A stretch of DNA of 64,000 nucleotides. It comes from Gyrodactylus bullatarudis. Lineage: Eukaryota > Platyhelminthes > Monogenea > Gyrodactylidea > Gyrodactylidae. Positions 23,093-34,630 of this stretch are shown here, piece after piece; position 1 is the first letter of the stretch; the number at the start of each line of letters is the position of its first letter. Location of the stretch: contig SSNU01000077.1 in NCBI GenBank assembly GCA_012064415.1, positions 200,849-264,848 on the forward strand. The letters are read 5' to 3'. The position numbers and the translations under genes were made by a program. Below the pieces are notes generated by a model, which saw only the letters and a list, made by a program, of their open reading frames with translations, was not told where the DNA came from and did no database searches.

Positions 23093-26000
23093 ATGAGAGA
23101 AGTCGATCATAACGGAAGAAAGTTTATCTATATATCCTCATCTGAGCTTCACCTACTGCCAGAAAATGTTCCGATATTTATCCTTTCTGATAATCCATAT
23201 GCCTCACAACCATTCCAACAACAGATTTCCTATAATGGCTCCTTATTCACACCGAATGGACACACCCAAGATTACAATGGATTAATACAGCATAATCTAA
23301 ATGGAACTGACAATATTCCTAAAATACAGTGCAATCTTCTTCCTCTGACAGATACTTCATACTTGAAGCCTGTATATTATGGAAAGAATTATGAAGAGAA
23401 TGAAGCTATTTATTACAAGAAAATTATTTATGCTAAATCAGAAGAATATTATCATTACGATGGCGAATTTATCTTTGGATCTACTAAACTAGCAAATCTT
23501 GAATCAGATTTTAGAAAACATGTTTTGGATAGACGTCGTCAAGCTCTTAGCCAACATGATTGGAAATCTTTGTCCTCAAAAGATTGTACTAATCAGCATT
23601 GTGATCCGCGTCCTGAAGAATCTAAAGTAATATTTTCTGAATAGTTTAAATTTTAATACTAATAATTCTTTACAATAATAGCTGTCTAGCCGTGGGCTAC
23701 CACAAGATGTTGAAGTAAACCACAAGATAAATCATCCATTACGTCTTCATTCTAGCATCTGGCATAATGAAAAGGATGAACTTCACGATGGCCCAGCCTG
23801 TAATTGTCTTCCCAAGTACCAGATCGGTCCGTTGCATAATCAATTTGAAGGAGAAAAGGTATTCCAAATTCAATTGATAATTGAATTCTCATCGTTTTGA
23901 CTAATATAGATTAGGGGTTTGATTTTTACAAATTGGTTGAACAAAACATCACAATCTAGAATCTCTTCACATGATAAAATAACCTGAGAAAATATTTATA
24001 TTTCTCTCAATAGGATTCTTTTCATAATAATAATCCATGATAAAACACAAGTGTTTTCTTTCCAGCCAATTCCAAAATGTGATCCATCAACAAATAATTA
24101 CGATCGTCTATTTCATTATCGTATAGTATTCAGCTCAATGGTTAATTTTTCCACAAAGAAACCATCGGAAATTATACATAATTCATGTCCATATTATTTT
24201 GATGGGTATTCGTTGTTTACGCACTACAAAATTGAAAATGTAAGTAAATCATATACTTCTACTCAAAAGTAGGCAAATTAATTATGCTGCATTAAAATTT
24301 TTTAGCTGCCAGTCTGTGAAGTACTTCGTTTCAATTTTCTCTACGATATTCATCTTGTTGAAGAGGTCCAGCCAAAGTCTTTCACAATCGGAACGCTTGA
24401 TCTTTTGACCGAATATATTTTCAATGATATTCTTGAACTACTCGATCTCAACTGGTTTCCACACCCGTGTAATAGCGAGAACTCTTGTCCAGTTGTCCAT
24501 TTAATGCCAAGGTATTTTCGACACCTGAAACCATACAACAAGAATGAGAATTCAGTTGACGAAGTAGAACTATTGCCAGCCTCAATTATTTTACAACATT
24601 TTTATAATGAAGCTCTAAAGCCAATTGTTGATGGGAAAGATGTCAACTTGATAAGCAACATGAGTAATACAGCTTGGTCAGAGGCTATTGCACCTTTGAG
24701 AGGAACCCTTGCATTATGCCCATTCAAAGCAAGTTTTTTTTAACCTTTAAATTCTAAATTCAATTCATATTGAATTTTTGATTTTAGAAACCTGGTGCCA
24801 TTAGGATCGATCAATTGGATCGTCAGAGTCTATCTCTGTCCCAGTCAAACTCACCGAAAATCATCCACATGACATACACTCCGATGAAATTGAGTCTTAT
24901 TCGAGAACCCCAGTATAAAATGTTATTTAAAAATTTCAATAAACTCCAGTATCTCATAACGAATAAGAAGAAAATTAGCCCAAATGATCGTGAACAACTG
25001 GATAACTTGAGTAGACAACTCAGTCAAATGGAACAATCCGGGTATGAATGAATATGGAAAAAATTACTCTTGATAAATTGTAAATGTTTTTTTTTTAGCA
25101 TTCACAGACGAGAAATTACAGTAGAATTATCTCTGGACGGTTTCTATAGGTCAGGAATTCGTACTGATTTGCCATTAGTAGCTTTAAATTTAGCATCGCT
25201 TGTCAGTCACTTGCGGTTCCATAAATCTTTGGAGTCCCTTCAAAAAAGAATCAATTATGAGTTTAAAGACAAGACTCTACTTCATCAGGCTCTATCTCAT
25301 TCTTCCTTTCGCCGGGGAAATCTCGGCACAAATCAAGATCACTTTCATTCAGCCTTGGTTAGTTGTGGCCCAAGAATACTCAAGTATGGTGACAAAGCAG
25401 CCCTCTATAAGGCATGGCGAAAGAAGGGTCTCACCCAAATGATTAATGTCATGTCAGTCTTGCCTAAGCAAAATGAAGAGAGAAGTTCAATTTTTGGTAA
25501 TGAACGTCTCGAATTCCTTGGAGATGCTGTTATTGAAATTCTCACCAGCATTCATTTGTATTACATATTTCCGGAATTTTATGAAGGTCAACTAGATGAA
25601 TATCGACAAGCCATAGTTAGGAATTATCACCTTGCCGAGTTGGCCATTCGTGTTGGTCTCCACAAATTCATTCTTTATACGCATTCTGTGGATTTTCTTT
25701 ACGATTCAACCTTCATCTTTACCCGGTCCGATGCCTTTGAAGCTGTTATGGGTATATTTAATCATTATAATTAAAATAATTTTAATCAAATCATAACTGA
25801 GATTACAAAAAGTTCTCTATGATTAATGATTAATTAATTTTAGCTGCAATATACCTGGATAGTGACTTGGAAACTGTTGACAAGATTTTTGGCGCCATTC
25901 TCTTTTCAGATGACCCTAGAATTCATAATGTCTGGATTGATGTCCCGTTGCATCCTCTTCAAGCTCAATATCCCCAAGGTGATCGAGAGTTTTGTGATCA

Positions 26001-29000
26001 ACTTCCAATGTTCAATGTGAGCTATTCATAAATAGTCAATCTTATCTATAATTTTAGTTGAGATTTCTTTTAGAAACTAAAAATTTTAGAAAACAATATT
26101 GGCGTCAAATTTCGTCATCTACGTATCCTGGCCAGAGCCTTGACAGTTAGAAAGTCTGGATATAATTTTTACACTCAGTGAGTTAATGCCAAGTTCATTT
26201 TACCCTATCGAGACGACCAAAATATAAAACGATTCTAAATTAGATTTCAATGGGAATTCTATCCAATACGGATTCTTTTGATCCCATCTAAAAAGTAGAT
26301 TTTCTATTGAATTATCCACCTACTAATAAGTAGATTTTATCCAAGTTTAGATATCTCTTTGAAATTTGCTGGTATTTTTGAGATTTGTTTAGCGTGAATT
26401 ATAAAATAGATTGTTATATTCCTAGACCTGCGTAATAACTGAGAATTTGTGATTTTGAATAATCGCTCTATATAGGGCTAATCTCATAAAAGGAAAAACT
26501 AAAATTCAATTTGTTTACTTTTTTGCAGAGGTGACAATCAACGATTGGAGTTTCTTGGGGACTCCCTTATGAAGTTTGTTACAACAGATTATTTATACCG
26601 GCACTTTCCCCGGCATCATGAAGGTCACATGTCTCTTCTCAAGAATAGTCTTGTAAATCGTTATACGCAATCTCTAGTTTGTGAGGAGTTGGGCTTAGTA
26701 AAATTTATCCTCAAGAAAGAAGATAATCTTTTCTCTGATAAATCAATGAAAGATTTAGTCAATGATACCCTCAACCAAAAATCATCTACTGCCTCCACAA
26801 ATGGTTCAAATTATCAAAATATCAAAGCCAAAGCTGATCTACTCGAAGGTAACAATCTAATTTACTTGTAACTCTAAGTTTGAATAGATTAGATTTGAGG
26901 GCTAAGCTTTACTTTAGGGGTGCCTTAAGGATTCAATTGAATTTCGATTTTACAAATTAAGCATCTGAAGGTGTATCCATCTATAGATGAACTGTATATT
27001 TCGAGATACATTTGTCCGTCAAAATCATTATAGGAAGAGAGGAATAAGCCTAAGTATTTGACCTAATTCAACTATTACCTTGATATTATCTTGATACGAT
27101 CTTGTGTGAATATTTACATTAAAACTCTCTTCAGTATCGGGAGTTATATCGTTAATGGTGGTAATCATGTCAAGATTCAACTGTTAGACGCGGTTGCTGA
27201 TTCGAATTAACAAAACTTAAGTGTGATTGACTATATAAATTAGTTGATTCTGAAAACATTGAAGAAGTTTCTCTGGGTCTCTTCAGGCTCTATATTGAAG
27301 AAGAGCTTTATGAGATTTTCTAATTAATTTTTTTCCGTTGTCATTGTATTGTATTAAAAACTCGACTATATATTTTAATTTTCAATTTTTAGCCTTTTTC
27401 GGAGCTCTTTTTGTTGACAAAGACTTGACATGGGTTGAACTGTTCTGTCAGGTTTGCTTCTTCCCGCGTCTCGTGGAGTTTATCCTTAACCAAGAATGGA
27501 ATGATGCAAAGTCTAAACTACAACAGTGTTGTCTTACCTATCGTTCCCTTAATGAAGATCCAGAGTTGGCTCAATACAAGGTAGGTTACCCCTTCAATAT
27601 TATAGCAAAAATTAGCTTAAAATTTTACTCATACTGCTAACATATAACAAAGTAATAATTAAATTAATAGGCTTATCAAAAATCATCATAAGCCTAAAGA
27701 ATGCAAAAAATTGATTCTCAAGTATTCTGATTGGTTTTTTAAGAAATTAAAGTAGCAACAATTTTCATGTTTTAGCAAAGTTTTCGGAGTCCTAGTTCGA
27801 GCCCCATTTTAAGGAGCCTAATTGTACCCTTGAGTTTTGAAAGAATAAGATTTTGTCCAATCAGTGGGATTATTCATTATTTATGAAAACTATAATCAGA
27901 TAAGGCTTCCTTTTTGATTATTTTCTATGGTGAATAATGCTAATTAATAGTTTGGTAATGGTCTGGTTCGGCAACGACGCACAATTTTATTTACGGGCGA
28001 ATTACCCATGAGCCAATGAAAATCGAGTAAGTCCCCGAGTACTATTCAATTCCTATTATGGTTTATTTAGATATATTCATGTATATAATCAACCTATTCT
28101 TGAATAATACTATTCCTAATACAATTGTGTATGTCCTAGTTGAGGAACGAATCTTAATTTAATCATCTTTATCTTTCATTTTTTTGATTTTAATCAACAA
28201 TTTAAGTTTTGCAAGGCTTATCTTATCTTAACATGCCTAATTTTTCCCCATTGTTGTCTTATTCGATGGATGGGCTAGTGGAAGGTTTTTTATTATTTTT
28301 ATCATCAAGGGGGTCTCAATTTAAAAATTTTAGTCCAATGAAGTCGGAGGTATCGGTCACATGGTTGAGATGGACGAGACTAAGCTGGCCAGACGGAAAT
28401 ATCATCGTGGTCGGATTCTGAGAAATGAATGGGTTGTTGGCGCTTATGACCGAGAGACTAAATGTATTCGTCTGGAAATTGTTACAGAACGCAATCAACT
28501 GTTTCTCGGGAACTTTATCACTGAAAATATACTCCTAGGCTCAACATTAATCTCTGATGAATGGCGAAGGTACTCGGAGTGGGCTACTGCTGGCTATTGG
28601 CATCTGAAGATAAACCAAAGTCGCAATTATGTGGATCCAACTGACAATACGGTCCATACTAACTGTGTTGAGAGAGTTTGGCGAACCATGAAGGAGAATA
28701 TAAACCGGACCGTCGCGATGCACAGAATTGAAGGAGAGATTAAAATTTTCGAGTATCTCTTTAACAAGAAATCTATGGACTGGAAAGGAATTTTCAACAG
28801 CCTTCTAATAGCTTTCTTTGATCCTGAAAATAGAGATGCTCCTGTTATAAACTTCAATCAAAGAGATGTTGATCGAATTATTATTAATGATGATATTGAT
28901 GACGTTGATTTAGATAACTCATTGTTCAATTATTAGATTTAAAATTTATTATAACTTGTATTTTAAAGATCTATTTTAAATATACTTTTTACCATATTTT

Positions 29001-31466
29001 CAGTCTTTAAATTCTAGTTTCTATCAATATTTTATAACCTCAGTAACTTAAGAAATAACCATAATTGTTGATTAAAATCAAAAAAATGAAAGATAAAGAT
29101 GATTAAATTAAGATTCGTTCCTCAACTAGGACATACACAATTGTATTAGGAATAGTATTATTCAAGAATAGGTTGATTATATACATGAATATATATCTAA
29201 ATAAACCATAATAGGAATTGAATAGTACTCGGGGACCTACTCGATTTTCATTGGCTCATGGGTAATTCGCCCGTAAATAAAATTTTGCGTCGTTGCCGAA
29301 CCAGACCATTACCAATAATTTTGATATTTTTAGTTTATTAGAAAAAAATAGTTTCTTTCGATATAAATACACTAGAGAGAGGCGAATTCTCCAACATCAG
29401 GATTTGCAAAGCTCATTTTAAAGAGAATCTTTCAACGTCTTAAAGTTCCTATTAAACCATGTATTTTGCTTGAATACCCTCTATTAAAATCTAAATTTTG
29501 ACCCGTTTGAATGCAATTTTAAATAGAAATAGGTTCGTAATGTATGTATAATTAGCACTGCATATTTTAGAAAAAAAATCCGATTAATTTGGGATACGTT
29601 GAAGATGGGAAATTGGATTTCGAGGTATCAGAAAATTAAAAATTTCGAATTTATATTTCATAAATAGCATTTTCCAAGTTTTATCTAACAGATTCGCAAT
29701 GCAGCCAAAGCATTGTTCGGAAAAAATTAATATTTGACTCGCCCTAAAACACACCATAAAAGATTCAAAATTATATTTCAGATTTTAGATCAATCCGGTA
29801 GCAGTAATAAAAGAACCTATAAAGTTGGTGTCTATTTTCGGAATGAACTTCTTGCAACTGGAACAGGTAAATCAGTACATATTGCTCAAATGAACGCAGC
29901 CTCGTATGCCTTACAGAAACATCAAGGTAATTTCTTTACAAGCTCATAAAAACAAGGTAAAATTTCTGTATAAAGCTACAGTTGTGCCCCAGTTTTGGTG
30001 TATGAGAATTCGCACACTTCATTTTTCCTATGAAAGATAGTTTTTCACATCAAGACACTGAGACGACTTTTGATAGAATTGATTTTTAATTAGACATGAA
30101 GATGTAATTCATTAATGAAGCTAACATAGAGAATGTTTGAATAAATTAAAACCCATAATTATAATTAATAATAACTAGAGCCTCAAAAAATAATACTTAA
30201 AAATAAGATCTAAAAATTTGAAAATTATTATTTTTCGATTTTAAGGTATTATTTTAATACTTTATCGCTAATTTACAACAAATATCTTACATGAACTACT
30301 TATAAGTAAACAGAATAAAAATTTTAAAAACAAATTAATGTTGAAATTGATCTAAAACATCGAGATAATATCCAAATTACTATCTCCAAGGCTATTTTTG
30401 AGCTTAGCAAATTGTTAGACAATGAAAATCATCTCTCTACCAGGTAGAGTCTAGCTCAAAAATGAGGATTGAGTTCAATGATATGGATGATATAAAATGC
30501 TTCTATAAAGTATTATTTTAATACCTTATCTTCAAAATAATACATTTTAAGACCTTATAACTTTGAACCCTGATGCCTTAAAAAAAATTAATTGCTTTAA
30601 ATGGTTTTCAGAACAGAAGGAATAGCTGGTTAAAATAAGCATTTAATACTTTTTGAGGCTCTAATAATAATTATTGAACTTTTACCTATTAAAGGTGACA
30701 CATTGCCTTTTTTATCAAAGTTTATTTTCAAGATTTTTCATGCTCAGTGGACGAGTGCAATAGGGTCTAGTGGTACTGATTGAATCTAGAGAAAATCCTC
30801 TTCAAATTGAGACAAAAACTAAAAAATTGTGAAATTTCGGCCAAAAAACTTGTTCTACTTTTAAGTAGATCTATGATGAGAAAAATCTAAAACTGGGGCA
30901 CAACTGTAGTTAACATGAAGATAGGAATTTACAAAATTCTCAATTTTTACAGTGTATCTCTATTCATAATAAAAGTTTAATATCTTCTCTTTATTCCAGA
31001 TCGCTTTAAACAACTAGAGTACCAACGATCTGTTATACGCAAAAGATACTCTGAACCTTTTATATCTTCAATGCTCGAAAAAGTTGACAATTGGGACTCA
31101 GAATTTGTTGAACAGTTCATTAAAACAGATACAAGTCTAGAGTCTAATCAAAAACCTACATACAGAAGTAAATTGAAACAAAAGTCACGAGTCTCCATTG
31201 ACATCAACAATCAAGATGATCTTATTCGTGAGACAAGCCTCTTTAATAATTTGGTGAAGAATTCAAAAATTCGCAAGACGGTTCATCCCTCTACCTTCCT
31301 AATAGAAAGGGAAACCAAATCTTGTTCCTCTATGGATATTAGCAGTTGTGATGAGACTAATAACCATGATGACGTCCTGATTAAAATGAATGTACCCAAA
31401 AAGAAATTGAAGTATAAAAAGGAGGATTCAGATCAAGAGGAAGGGGAAATTAGTGACTCTGACTGA
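23093..31466 (+). CDS. DROSHA: Drosha, microRNA-processing ribonuclease III
   Basis: Twelve exons in one frame: 23093-23626, 23682-23858, 24066-24239, 24306-24728, 24788-25041, 25099-25751, 25844-26016, 26074-26177, 26529-26848, 27393-27580, 29782-29926, 31000-31466; 1203 residues (human 1374). Nuclear enzyme that cuts primary microRNA hairpins with DGCR8/Pasha. The central domain keeps the zinc ligands (Cys-x-Cys in DGPACNC, a following His, Cys in PIPKCDPS and in NSCPVVHLMPRYF). RNase IIIa has ERLEFLGDAV (~655) and FEAV (~734). RNase IIIb has QRLEFLGDSL (~835) and DLLEAFFGALFVDKDL (~937). Both catalytic Glu residues are present. A dsRNA-binding domain (~1001-1049) and a charged tail with DSDQEEGEISDSD follow. 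The proline-rich/RS N-terminus of vertebrates is missing. One intron is GC-AG. Large introns 10 and 11 carry transposons. Confidence 0.97.
24729..24787 (+). other. GC-AG intron in Drosha
   Basis: The exon ends TTCAAA and the intron starts GCAAGT and ends ATTTTAG. Only this GC donor keeps the frame across the conserved KPGAIRIDQLDR block (human TKPSSVRIDQLDR); the nearby GTTTTT gives a frameshift. GCAAGT after AAA is the standard form of the rare GC-AG class. Confidence 0.8.
27954..29313. mobile_element. Merlin (IS1016/ISXO2-like) DNA transposon with ~250-bp inverted repeats
   Basis: It starts GGTAATGGTCTGGTTCGGCA and ends with the complement. The arms run 27954-28202 and 29063-29313 with very few differences. 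The flanks are AATAGTTT (27946-27953) and AATAATTT (29314-29321), an 8-bp target duplication with one mismatch, as expected for Merlin. It sits in intron 10 of Drosha in the same orientation as the gene. Only 860 bp separate the arms and these hold the C-terminal part of a transposase. The copy is therefore internally damaged, though arm similarity suggests recent activity. Confidence 0.88.
28361..28936 (+). pseudogene. Merlin transposase, catalytic part only (truncated)
   Basis: The frame encodes an ISXO2-like DDE domain. VEMDETKLARRKYHRGRIL carries the first Asp, LISDEWRRYSEW the second, and TNCVERVWRTMKENI the distal acidic region. Reading upstream in the same frame, GGIGH matches the family's usual lead-in, but an in-frame TAG soon follows. 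The zinc ribbon and helix-turn-helix that normally make up the first ~120 residues are not recognisable. So the 191-codon open stretch is the 3' part of a broken gene. A better-preserved N-terminal half of a relative lies at 59.2-59.7 kb. Confidence 0.85.
29979..30906. mobile_element. Mariner/Tc1-type MITE interrupted by a second MITE
   Basis: It begins CAGTTGTGCCCCAGTTTT and ends AAAACTGGGGCACAACTG, flanked by TA (29977-29978, 30907-30908). Perfect 18-bp ends and a TA target fit the Tc1/mariner superfamily. Removing the inserted AGAGCCTC element (30177-30662) and its target copy leaves about 430 bp of non-coding sequence. It lies in intron 11 of Drosha. No transposase is encoded. Confidence 0.8.
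30177..30662. mobile_element. MITE, AGAGCCTC family, copy 2 (486 bp), nested
   Basis: Same ends (AGAGCCTCAAAAA / TTTTTGAGGCTCT) and same interior as the copy at 19012-19486, in the same orientation. Flanks are AATAATAACT (30167-30176) and AATAATAATT (30663-30672), a 10-bp duplication with one change. It is inserted in the mariner-type MITE and so is the younger insertion. Confidence 0.8.
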
Positions 31467-31576
31467 TTGATCATTTTTCACAATCGTTACCTTATGAATT
31501 AATCAGAAATTTTAACTAGTATTTTTATGAGTGTTATTATTGAAGTATTTTCTTATGCTATTATTACCATTTGTCG

Positions 31577-31582
31577 AATAAA
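31577..31582 (+). terminator. Poly(A) signal AATAAA of Drosha
   Basis: Canonical hexamer 110 bp after the Drosha stop codon. Confidence 0.55.
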
Positions 31583-32544
31583 ATTATTTATTTATTATTA
31601 TCTGAATTTTACATATTTTTATTAATCATCTTCTCTTGAGTTCTGTCTTAGATCCTTTCAGAGTTTTTTGAACCTAAATATCTTTCGTATTTTCAAGGAG
31701 TGATTATAGAAAAGGGTAAGAAATTTTTAAAGTTCAGATTAAAAGGCAGACTTACGAATTTTAAGAAAAATATTGGTTTCATTTCAAAGTGGAGGAACGA
31801 TCAAAATTTTTTTCAGTTTCAAATGAAAGATTCATTTAGAAGATTCGGAAGTCAAGTGAATAATTAGAAAAAAAAGCTTACACTATATTTAATGAATTCG
31901 ATTTTCAGTAATATTCTCTGATTGGTTATGTCTAGAGCCTCAAAAATTAATACCTTAATTAATTTATAAGATTAATTCCAAAAGTAGCCTCGAAGTGGGA
32001 ATAATACGAGTCCCATTCTAGAAATTTTTTCCAAAATTAACCCCACCGTAATTCAGTTCATCGAATTCTGAAAATTTCAACTTTTTTTTAGATATTTGTC
32101 TCAAAAAAATTATTCTCAACTGAATGCATCGTTTATAAAGATAATTTATAATTTATTGTTTAATCATTTATTGGGTTCTTATAATTATAATTAAGCATTT
32201 TCAATGAAAAAAATTTGAGGTATCAAATAATCTCGATAAAAACGGTACAGTCATAAAAAATGCCCTAAAACGCTCGAGTCGACATGGATGCCGTCGAAAA
32301 TTGGGTATTAGACAATCATGAATTGATAAAATCATATCCGAGAAAAGACATTTTTAAAAAATTTCAACATGTTGATGAAACTGCAATATTTCAGAACTAA
32401 ATATCCAGAATTACTCTTGAAAATTCATCTAAAAATTGTAGAGGCGATGGAAAGAATTCCAAGAACCGTGTATCTGTAGTGCTCTGTCGTAGCAAAGAAG
32501 GGGAGAAACACCCGCCATTTGTGATAGGTAACTTTTTGTATTAA
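31583..32544. other. Non-coding with repeat fragments
   Basis: It contains a truncated AGAGCCTCAAAAATTAATACC end at 31926. Fragments of the TTAATTCCAAAAGTAGCC repeat of the 15.5-17.0 kb element follow near 31973-32045. No gene recognised. Confidence 0.5.
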
Positions 32545-32922
32545 CCCTCGCATGATATCTGGGGTAAATAATGACCCCAACAGTGTTTCTAAGATCAAAA
32601 AAGAGGCTAAAAAAAATTTTTCTCCAATAAGCTTGTGTGACATCCTTAAACAAATACTGAATAATCCCATTGAAAATTAATTTTATTTATATCCGATTAT
32701 GTAACCATGATGGATACTGTTTTTTAATTCATGACGTGAACGATATCATGGGGTCATTTTTTTACCCCATACTGATTTCAGATTAGATAACTCCTTTTCT
32801 TATCTGAAAATCACTTTTCAAATCATGCCTTTAGAAAGAGGTTGTATTCTCAAATAGAATTTTGGGGTAAATTTTGACCCCAGATGTCGAAATCGTAACT
32901 TTTTTTAGATATCATGCGAGCG
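32545..32922. mobile_element. piggyBac-type MITE (378 bp, TTAA target site)
   Basis: Flanked by TTAA at 32541-32544 and 32923-32926. Left end CCCTCGCATGATATCT; right end AGATATCATGCGAGCG. A second inverted pair GGGGTAAATAATGACCCC / GGGGTAAATTTTGACCCC lies just inside the ends. It is non-coding. The minus-strand open stretches overlapping it are chance frames in the repeat. Confidence 0.7.
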
Positions 32923-32926
32923 TTAA

Positions 32927-34319
32927 TCAATTATCTTGCAGGAAAGTCGAAGAGAAAGAAATTGTGAAAGAATCAATCACAATTTTTTGATTATTTATTA
33001 TTTCTTGAATGTAAGTGGAAAAGAAGTTAGATTAAAAAGTGTATTTTTGCTTAACTGGAAATTGCAATTCACTGACACGGTCCAAGCGTTAAGGTATGAA
33101 GCAATAATTTTTGCATTGCTTATTCGTTATGACTACTTGCTACTTTGTCTGATTATCACTATTAACCATCAGATTCGTTCAATTTTCAAAAATTTTTGGA
33201 TAAGCTGTTCTCTAATGGTTATTCAAATCTATTTCCCATTATTTACATTATCAGGTTTAAAACTGATATTAAATTGAGAATACAGTCCACTTACAGTAGA
33301 TTTCCCAAATGATGACACATGACTCGAGATAAATTAAAATTAGTTTTATACTTCTCTGCCCCAAAATTCGAGCGTCGAGCGATAAGAAATAATGCAAATT
33401 TTAAATCTCATCATCAATTTTTGAAACCTTTGTGACATTAATATACTACAACTCGTTAAATATCACTGAAGAATGATTGTCCCAAAATACAGAAGGAGTC
33501 GAGAAAGACTGTTTAACCCCACCTTTTCAAATTGAATTGCATTAATTTCTCACTCAAAATTTTAGGATTTGCTAACATGAATATCTAAATATATAATTCA
33601 ATAGAAAATACTACTTAAAGTTGTATTTTCTATCGAAGAAGCTCTCACAACTGGAGAAACCATAAAAATACAAAATTTTCGTATTTTATATTTTTTTAAA
33701 GTCCAAATAGGTAATGTTAATCCGATGCAAATGAAATATAAAAATACTCTGGTAAATTTATACAAAAATATAAGGAATATTTGAATTTTAATTAAGTTGG
33801 AAAAGCGATTTAAATAAAATATTTTCGATTCAGATATTGATCACGTCTGCATTATTTAAATAAAAGCGGAATTGAAGAAAAATGAGCACTTTAAAAATTA
33901 CGATGAAAGATTGCCTATAAATATCATAATAAATTAATTTTTATTTTCCAATCGAAAATTTAAAATGAGTTAGTAATAAATTTCTCAGAACTTCGATTTT
34001 AATTTTTGGCGCTATTCATGGTTAAAAATTTATATTTTAATAGGTCCAAGAAAAATTGATAGTGAGCGCCAAATTGTGTTACATTCCATCTAAATCTAGA
34101 GACTTCTTGAGATTTGAAAATTCAAATTAAATAATTAAAAATTTTTATTATGACAATGTCAGTTGAGATGTTGACAGAAACCATTTCAAGAGTTGTGAAG
34201 TATCATTGGTTACCTCATAACCAACCAAAGATTTACTGAACAATCGTGAAAGGATAAATAGAAAATTTGGTCAGAATAAGATTGTTTCACAAATAAAGAT
34301 CTCTATTTCGGGCATGATC
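32927..34319. other. Non-coding; dispersed repeat at about 33318-33470
   Basis: No gene recognised. The segment ACTCGAGATAAAT..CTCTGCCC.AAAATTC..GCGTCGAGC..AAGAAATAA near 33318-33400 recurs at 42265-42355 in an INTS1 intron. Confidence 0.5.
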
Positions 34320-34630
34320 ATCAGTGTGATAATGAAAATTTATGACATAATAGTAATCCGACTTGAATGGAATGTTGGACGAGAGGTCCTAGGTTCAAAT
34401 CCCAGGTTTTGGCAAATTGATATGTCTTCCATATATGTATACTTATAGTATTTCCAAATGCTTGTGCGTTTCTTTCGTACCAGTCTCGGTGGGATCCATT
34501 AGTAAGCTGTAACATTCAGCGACATGGGCTAATCTATTATCAAATAAGACGTTCCTGTAGGATATATTGTCTAAGCACCTAGAACGACCTATTTCTAGTT
34601 AGTAAGTATAGGGGCTGCACTATTCAATAC
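34320..34630 (+). mobile_element. SINE-like chimera: tRNA-type head joined to the body of the hammerhead repeat
   Basis: The head (about 34320-34420) has a pol III B box GGTTCAAATCC inside a T-arm-like hairpin (CCTAG..CCAGG). The A box is weak. From 34421 (TATGTCTTCC) onward the sequence follows the minus-strand copy at 63.7-63.5 kb: ATATATGTATACTT, TTTCTTTCGTACCAGTCT, GGTGGGATCCATTAGTAAGC, TGTAACATTC.GCGACATGGG, AAATAAGACGTTCCTGT, CTAAGCACCTAGAACGA, and GTAAGTATAGG.GCTGCACTATT. The shared body starts at the base that follows the predicted ribozyme cleavage site of the other copy. Confidence 0.65.

Noticed and set aside
28209..28421. Separate 70-codon frame at the start of the Merlin interior
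   Set aside because: It overlaps the real transposase frame out of phase; at most it reflects decayed N-terminal transposase sequence.
32425..32670. Two overlapping minus-strand frames of 74 and 81 codons
   Set aside because: Chance frames across a piggyBac-type MITE boundary.
34380..34415. Possible true tRNA gene around the B box
   Set aside because: The T-arm-like hairpin is present, but the acceptor stem does not pair and the A box is weak; it reads better as a SINE head.
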